Shown piece after piece: positions 58,140 through 64,000 of a DNA stretch of 64,000 nt. The notes below the pieces were generated by a model, which was not told the origin of the DNA, ran no database searches, and worked only from the letters and a program-made list of their open reading frames with translations. The stretch is from Asterella californica (taxonomy: Eukaryota; Streptophyta; Marchantiopsida; Marchantiales; Aytoniaceae): positions 744,001 to 808,000 of the forward strand of contig JAYKYS010000007.1 in NCBI GenBank assembly GCA_036924285.1, written 5' to 3'. Both the position numbers and the translations under genes were made by a program. Position 1 is the stretch's first letter; the number at the start of each line of letters is the position of its first letter.

Positions 58140-60720
58140 TGGAGTACCTCCAAAGTCGTGGGAGTGATTGAGAGCTCACTCTAGCACTATTTTGAGTTTG
58201 TTCGAGACGAGTTTCCCTTGTCCGTGTTTGTTTCATCCGTTATCTCGTGCTCTTCATGACGAGGTGAAACATGAATTGCGTTTATCCCTCAACATGTTGG
58301 CACGGAACACCAGGGACGAGGCGGCGTGGTTATTGTTCCTCCTACTTCCTCGTTGATGTCTCTGTTATACTCGAGGTGGCAGAGGAGGACATTGGGAGGT
58401 GACGATCCGTCTTTGGAGAGTCCGTGCAGGTGATTGGACGGCCTTACAGGATGAATCAGTCCGTGCGGTACGAGGTAGGAGTGAGTCTGTCTTTACACGT
58501 GGTGTCTCATCTTCCGCTCGAATACGACGTTGTAGGATGTTAGGTCAGGTGGGAGAGTATAGCAGAGCTGCCAGAGCATTGCATCCTTTGTCATTGGCAT
58601 GTCGTACTGAGGAGACGATCGATGCGTTGCATTTTGTCACCCCTCACCGGATGATCTCCCACCACCTGAGGTTCAGGACTATTAGCTTGAGGAGCCATTG
58701 TCTCTCGATAGATCCTTGTTTGCCCAGGTCTTGTGTACAGCTCCACATCTATCTTCTGGAGGTTTGTCTGGGATGGTCTACGAACACCTACGGGATTGTT
58801 TTCAGACAGACGACCCTTCTAGTGGTTTCACGGAGCTTTTTCAGGTTGCGGCAGCAGTAGCTTAGGGACATATTTCTCAGTCTATAGCTCAGGTATTGGG
58901 AGCAGCTAGACTTTTGGTCATGACGAAGGATAGTGAAGAGAGTCGATCGATAGTCATCGGTGAGATTCTCTTACGACTTATCAGTCGAACCATTATTTTA
59001 CAGCTTCGAGATACTTTTCAGGACATTGGTACTTCAGGCGCTTTCTCCTCCTCAGTGATAAGATCCCATAGATCTTGTCTCTGTAGGAAAGTCTTCATCC
59101 AGAACTTCCACACTTGGTAGTTGTTCTTGTCGAGCTTCTCTCCAATGATCAAAGACACGGACTCCGTCATAGCTGCAATGTCGAAATTGCTCTGTTCTGT
59201 ACGCGGAAAACCTCACAGAACCTTCACAAAACTCGTCTCTCCACACCGAGCGATCAAGAGTTGTCACAGGTCACAAGAAGTCGACTCCACGAACTCCTCA
59301 TGCAGCGAGAATGAAGAAAGAAACTGTCCGCGAACTGTAGGTGTACAAAACACGACGGAAACGTCGAAAGAACACACCAAGAAAGGTCGAAACTAGACCA
59401 AATGAGGTCAGAAATGAGTGTGCGACCCTTCAAAATTTTCCATTTTCAAATTGCTAGTGGTGGGCCCATCCATATTTGGAACATGATTTGTTTTAGACTC
59501 AAGTCCTAAAACTTTCTTTTTGGTCGAAAAAAATCCAATTGAAAATCTACCGCTATCGACGCCGTAGGTTGTGAGTCTGTGTCTTTCGGCATTAGAGCTC
59601 TCTTGGACATCCATCCGGATTGGGTTGTCTTACAAGTGGACGTGGAAAACACATTTAATAGCGTTTCTCGCGCTTCTATCTTTAGGGAGCTCATGGATGA
59701 CGGAGGATCTCTGACGGGTCTCGTTCCCCTCGTGCGATCGTTCTATGGTTCTTCCTCTTCTCTTTATTACCAGCACGGTCTTACGATAGAGAGGGTTACA
59801 GTCATCAACTCTACTGCAGGGACTCGTCAGGGAGACCCTTTGGGTGGACCCCTCTTTGCCTTAGCTCACTATAGAGCTCTCTTGACCACCGCCTTGGCTG
59901 CTCCAGGTTATGTCTTTCCATCTCTAGCTGATGATACGCACATCGTAGGTCCGGCAGACCAAGTCGGTGTTGTCTTTGATCACCTTGTTTCTCAATTGGT
60001 CTTGGTAGGACTGAGGGTGAAGGTGTTAAGGTGCAAGGCTTGGTCTCCCATAGGTATACCGTCGGATCTACAGCTCCCAGAGAGATTTAATACCCTTATA
60101 GATGGTTTATGCATCCTCGAAGTATCCGTGGGTACAGACGACTTTGTCTCCTGATTCTTAGATGTTGCTCTTGCGAGAAGACCCACATGTTGTCTTTGGT
60201 ATCTTTTCTTTTTCCATTGCACGACGTCCTAGTTACTTACTCCGCACAGTACCTCCATCTCCTATCTTCATCATACGTTTGATAGGATGATCATGGAGGT
60301 GTTTGACGACATCACAGGACCGAGGACCTTTGACTGTGTGGCAGGACCTCTCGTAGGAAGACAGACATCTTTGTCAATATCATGTGGCGGGGTGGGCTTA
60401 TTATCCATGGAGGAGACTGCTCCGGTAGCTTTTTTGGATAGTTGGGCCCTCTCAGCACCTTGGCTTGGTCGTTTCCTCGTGCGAGATAGACTTATTTTGG
60501 AGAGCTATATGACAGAGGTGGAAGATGGTTCTTACTCACTACAGATGTGTCTCCGTGAGATAAGAGATAGTTTGACTCTTGAGGCGCGTGAGGCACATCC
60601 TCGATTCGACATCTTATCTTCTGATGGATCTCGCGGACTACAGTCTTCTCTGACGGGACACCACTTCTAGATTCTCCATACGCTCTTAGTGGATCCTTCC
60701 ATCTCACGGGATACTAGAGC
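58140..60720 (+). mobile_element. Decayed non-LTR-type (LINE-like) retroelement RT region
   Basis: A degenerate polyprotein can be followed in shifting frames: an N-terminal helical part (DEAAWLLFLLLPR, VRAGDWTAL), GEYSRAARAL, VLGAARLLVMTKD, the RT core at 59,579-60,154, and a C-terminal part near 60,360-60,470 (SISCGGVGLLSMEETAPVAF). No LTRs belong to it. About 500 bases of unrelated sequence (near 59,056-59,553) interrupt it between QDIGTSGAFSS and GCESVSFGIRA. Exact ends are not visible; the LTR of copy D begins at 60,883. Confidence 0.7.
59579..60154 (+). pseudogene. Reverse transcriptase core fragment (non-LTR type)
   Basis: 191 codons with the RT palm motifs in order: VVLQVDVENTFNSVSR (motif A Asp), GTRQGDPLGGPLFALAH (motif B) and FPSLADDTHIVGPA (motif C, ADD). 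The first residues continue an upstream reading (AVGCESVSFGIRALLDIHPDW), so the ATG is internal. After KAWSPIGIPSDLQLP the frame ends in a stop, and the related C-terminal part lies in another frame. The core motifs look intact, but the gene as a whole is broken. Confidence 0.82.
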
Positions 60721-60882
60721 TCGACTCATCTCTTGTTCAGACAAGGGCGTAGGCTCTTGGCTCATAGCTCGACCTTGCATTAGAGCGTTCTGACTGGCAC
60801 TGACTATCTTCTCTACAGCGATGAGGTTCCGCCTAGGCTTGGTCTAGTCTGTTGCTTCGACACTGACCGTCTGCGAGTGCGG

Positions 60883-62870
60883 TGTCGTGTCGTGGACCGG
60901 CTCCTATCTGAAATTCAGACTTCGATGCTTGTCGCTCCAAAGACACTCATGAGAAAGACAAGCTAGGCCTTAGCTTACGGACTTTTGGCATCATTTCTGA
61001 TCTCCATTTTCATTGTATAGATGGATAGAGCTCCTTGTCAGCTTTCCATAGGCATTTCGTCTACTTCGTTCGGACGCCTAGTGGAGAAGTTACAAGACTC
61101 GAAAGATGGAGAAAACAAACTAGGCCCCAACTTACGAGTTTTTGATGCAACTTCGGATCTTTGCTTTTATCGCATCAGTGGATAGAGCTCCTTGTCAGCT
61201 TTCCATAGGCACTTCGTCTACTTTGTTCAGACGCCTAGTGGAGAAGTTACAAGACTCGAAAGATGGAGAAAACAAGCTAGGCTCCAGCTTACGTGCTTTT
61301 GGGGCAACCTCGAATCTTCACTTTCATCACATAGATGGGTAGAGCTCGTTGTCAGCTTTCCATGGACATCTTGTTTACTTCGTTTGGACATCTAGTGAAG
61401 AAATTATACGATTCGAAAGAAGGCAAAATCAAGCTAGGCCCTAGTTTACTTGCTGACTGGGAATTTGCAGCCCCTTGTGTCTTTAATTATTGAGAGAACT
61501 TTGTACGTACAGAGACTGACGCAAGGGGGCTGCTTAAGGGGCTTCCTTGTTTCTGCGACTTGTCCGTGGATGTTTTGGAGAATTGAGAAGTCCAATACAC
61601 GCGCACAAGGTGTCATCAAGTTCAGATCTGTGCAGGCTACGCAAAGGTTAAGACGGTTTGAGAAGAGACGGATCGGGGGTTGTGTTCTGAGAGAAATTGA
61701 GACGCAGGAAGCAGATTTGAAGTTTTCAGTTATCTGTGAAAGAGAGTTGGACCGTTCGGACCGTTCCGGAGTCCAAACTTGCTGTCCTTGGATCCATCGG
61801 GATCAGAATAACGAGTTCTTCAGGAAATTGAAGACGATACGAAGTTTCATCGGACGGTTTGGGAGTTTTGAGTGAAACTGGCTCGCATGGAAGCGCTTGC
61901 GTCAAGTTTTTCATCGTCTGTGACCTGAGATTGGATTGTTCTTCGCGATCGGTGAGCCAAGCTCTTCGTTCTTGGTGCCTACGCGACCAGGGAGTCTTCA
62001 TCTACGCATAAGAGAAGACAATACGTGGATTGGATTGGTTGTTTGGGGATGGTAAGCGAGTTTGAGCCGTAGGGAGCCGATTTACGTCAGTTTTTTGCAA
62101 CCTGCGACTAAATTTCTTGCGTGGTTTTGCAAGGGGAACTCCAAACGACTTGTTTGGAGTCTCATTGGGTTCGTGATAGCTAGATCTATCTGCTAGGGAA
62201 GACGGATATCAGTTTAGACGACCCGTTTGTGCGGTGTGTGTGATTTTAAGCTGCAGGGAGGAGTTTTTAGAGGTTCGGTCACCTGCGACCGAAAATCGGT
62301 GATATCTCGGCTGTTGGGAGTCGGATCTGAAGGTTTCTTGGGTTAACAGAGTCAGAGACCTTATCGACATCTGAAGTCCGTTCGGCGAAAGGAGGAAGTC
62401 CACAGATAGGCCTTTTTCGGTTTCTTCGCTACGGGTTTTGCTCTTTTGAGTTCGTTAGAGTTCTGGTTGGCTATATACAGCTTGTGGTAGCTAGATTTAG
62501 CTAGGAACTTGTACATGGATGTGGTTTGGACTTGGGTTTGCATCGCGTGATAGTGCTATGGCTCTGCTTGTTAGCAAAGAGAAGTTTCTCTTGCTTTGAA
62601 CTACGCTTCGGTGTTTTTGGGTCAGGGTTGTGATTCAAGGGTTGTTTTTAAGGGCCTTGAAGCAGGTTACAGACCGCTCTGGTCTGTTTTTCAGTTCTGT
62701 GCTCTTAGGAGAAAGAACCGGCTGTGTACATATATTTGGAGTGTATATATCGCAGCGTTCGTTTTCATGGTTGTTTTTCTCTGTCTTGTCTCTGTTTCAG
62801 CACACAACATCTCCACAGCCAGGAACCTCACGTTTTCCTAGACATCCTTCACGCAATATCCGACACGATA
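60883..62870 (+). repeat. 5' LTR of copy D (family 2), 1,988 bp
   Basis: Begins TGTCGTGTCGTGG and ends GACACGATA, three bases before the primer-binding site. The 157-bp subrepeats (60,958-61,440) and the downstream half match the LTR at 13,730-15,717. Confidence 0.9.
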
Positions 62871-62873
62871 CGG

Positions 62874-62891
62874 TGGTGAACTCGACGTGAA
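62874..62891 (+). promoter_or_regulatory. Putative primer-binding site of copy D
   Basis: TGGTGAACTCGACGTGAA, identical over 18 bases to the sites of copies A and C although the neighbouring LTRs belong to another family. Confidence 0.75.
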
Positions 62892-62946
62892 GGTTTGAGG
62901 TGGAGATTTCTTCTGTGTGTGAACTTTGAAGAAGAGATTGACAGTC

Positions 62947-64000
62947 ATGAGTGGGGATGAGAAAGATGATGGAGATGGAGCTAGTGGTTTAGGTGGGTTG
63001 CCGAAGGTGCAGTTGGATCCGGCGACTGCATCGATGTTCCAAGCTTTCACTATGTTCTTACGGCAGTAATAGTCTGATGAGCGGAAGAAAGCTTTGGCAA
63101 CAAAATGCTACAAGCGGTGGTCGGTAGGATTGACCAGTTTGATGAGAGAGCTGTCTCGAAATATCTGAGACATTATGTGAAGGAGATGGAGCTGAACCGA
63201 GTCTCAGAAGATGAGATGATTGAGACGTTTGAGTTAGCAGCAGCTCTAAAGATTAGGGATCATGTTAAAATGCTAACGAAGCATTTTAACAAGGATTGGG
63301 AGACGTTTGCTCGTGCCTTGATGGATGAGTACTTCTTGGAGGACTCTGATCGAGTCACCAAGAAGTCATTCTTGGAGCGGGTTGAGCAACAAAGGAAGGG
63401 TCTACAAGCTACTGAGTTGCTCAGGGAGTTTGAGAAGCAGTTTTCACGGCTGACTAGGATGGAGAAGTTGACTCTGCAGTCCAACAAGATAGAATTATTT
63501 CTTGGGGCTGCAGATGAGAAGTTGCAGGAGAAGCTAGAGGTACTTCCGGAAGACCGAGAGGAGGACGATGGATTGACCAGCAGCTGGAAGAAGGTTGAGG
63601 AAGCTGTTGGTCTGCTTACCAAGAGAGAGCGGAGACGAGAGAAGGTTCCTGTTAGGAGACTGGCGCCAACACCTACAGTTGTAACATCTGTTCCTGTAGT
63701 CAGACCAGTGATTCATGTTGCTAGACAAGTAGTACCAGTTGCTCCAGTTGTTCCAGTTGTTCCAATTGTTCAGGCACTTATGGTATCTCCGAAGAAGGAT
63801 GATTCAAACTTTGAGGAGATTTTGCGTGGAATGCGAGATCTGCAGATTAAGCTCACAAGATTGGAAGAGAAGGGGTCTACAAGCGGAGCAAGACCGGTTG
63901 AGAAGCAAGACAGGATCCAGCGGTGTATCTTGTGCGATGGTACTGATCATCCGTGCAGAGATTGCAAGGAGTTCACTGATATTCAGCAACAAGGAGTGAT
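62947..64000 (+). pseudogene. Copy D gag, partial and disrupted
   Basis: The ATG opens MSGDEKDDGDGASGLGG, and the segment ATASMFQAFTMFL aligns with family 1 gag. TAA and TAG follow each other at 63,067-63,072, and one base is missing near 63,109. Capsid-like sequence then continues (SWKKVEEAVGLLTKRERRR) with a Val/Pro-rich linker (VVPVAPVVPVVPIV). The CCHC knuckle CILCDGTDHPCRDC has exact CX2CX4HX4C spacing. The protein runs out of the window. Confidence 0.88.

Larger units (their letters stand above)
60883..64000 (+). mobile_element. Ty3/gypsy element, copy D (family 2), runs off the window
   Basis: 5' LTR, primer-binding site and most of gag are visible. The LTR is homologous to that of copy B, so copies B and D define family 2. 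Gag is related to family 1 gag but clearly diverged. Stops in gag show it is damaged at least there. Confidence 0.92.

Overview
This is eukaryotic nuclear DNA from a land plant, most likely a bryophyte and probably a liverwort. The evidence is intron-containing genes, a nuclear gene for a chloroplast ribosomal protein with a transit peptide, several LTR-retrotransposon families, and a mitochondrial DNA insertion. That insertion carries nad4L exon 1, exactly 100 nt long and followed directly by a group II intron 5' end. I recall an intron at this nad4L position from liverwort mitochondria. The organism call is an inference.

Layout. 1-7,315: nearly complete minus-strand Ty3/gypsy element (copy A; gag, DHG-type protease, RT, RNase H, integrase, 5' LTR, start of the 3' LTR). 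7,652-10,722: two LTR-like repeats of about 1.54 kb in tandem, abutting a truncated plus-strand gypsy element of a second family (copy B, 10,724-15,717) with a 1,988-bp 3' LTR. 15,718-18,316: hairpin-rich GCGCTCAGTGCGA satellite in two blocks. 18,753-24,260: minus-strand MULE-like transposase pseudogene, interrupted by about 1.57 kb of mitochondrial DNA (19,230-20,800) and by a solo LTR of family 1 (21,123-22,554).

25,645-35,433 (perhaps to 35,686) is the host gene island. It holds two multi-exon minus-strand genes that I could resolve exon by exon: plastid ribosomal protein bS20 (RPS20, 3 exons) and a PUB62/63-type U-box protein (7 coding exons). 35.7-45.1 kb has no recognisable gene; it starts with a pyrimidine-rich promoter-like region and becomes AT-rich.

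45,095-51,159: plus-strand gypsy copy C (family 1), cut off in the integrase region and fused to two copies of a 389-bp repeat. 51.9-57.8 kb: LTR debris, a Ty1/copia integrase relic and dispersed repeats. 58.1-60.7 kb: decayed non-LTR-type reverse transcriptase. 60,883-64,000: a family 2 gypsy element (copy D; LTR, primer-binding site, gag) running off the window.

The only genes likely to be functional are RPS20 and the U-box gene. Points of most interest are a possible -1 frameshift junction between protease and RT in family 1, a primer-binding-site candidate shared by both gypsy families that I cannot match to a tRNA, the mitochondrial insertion inside the SWIM zinc finger of a transposase, and the hairpin satellite. 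I found no clearly new defence or regulatory system.
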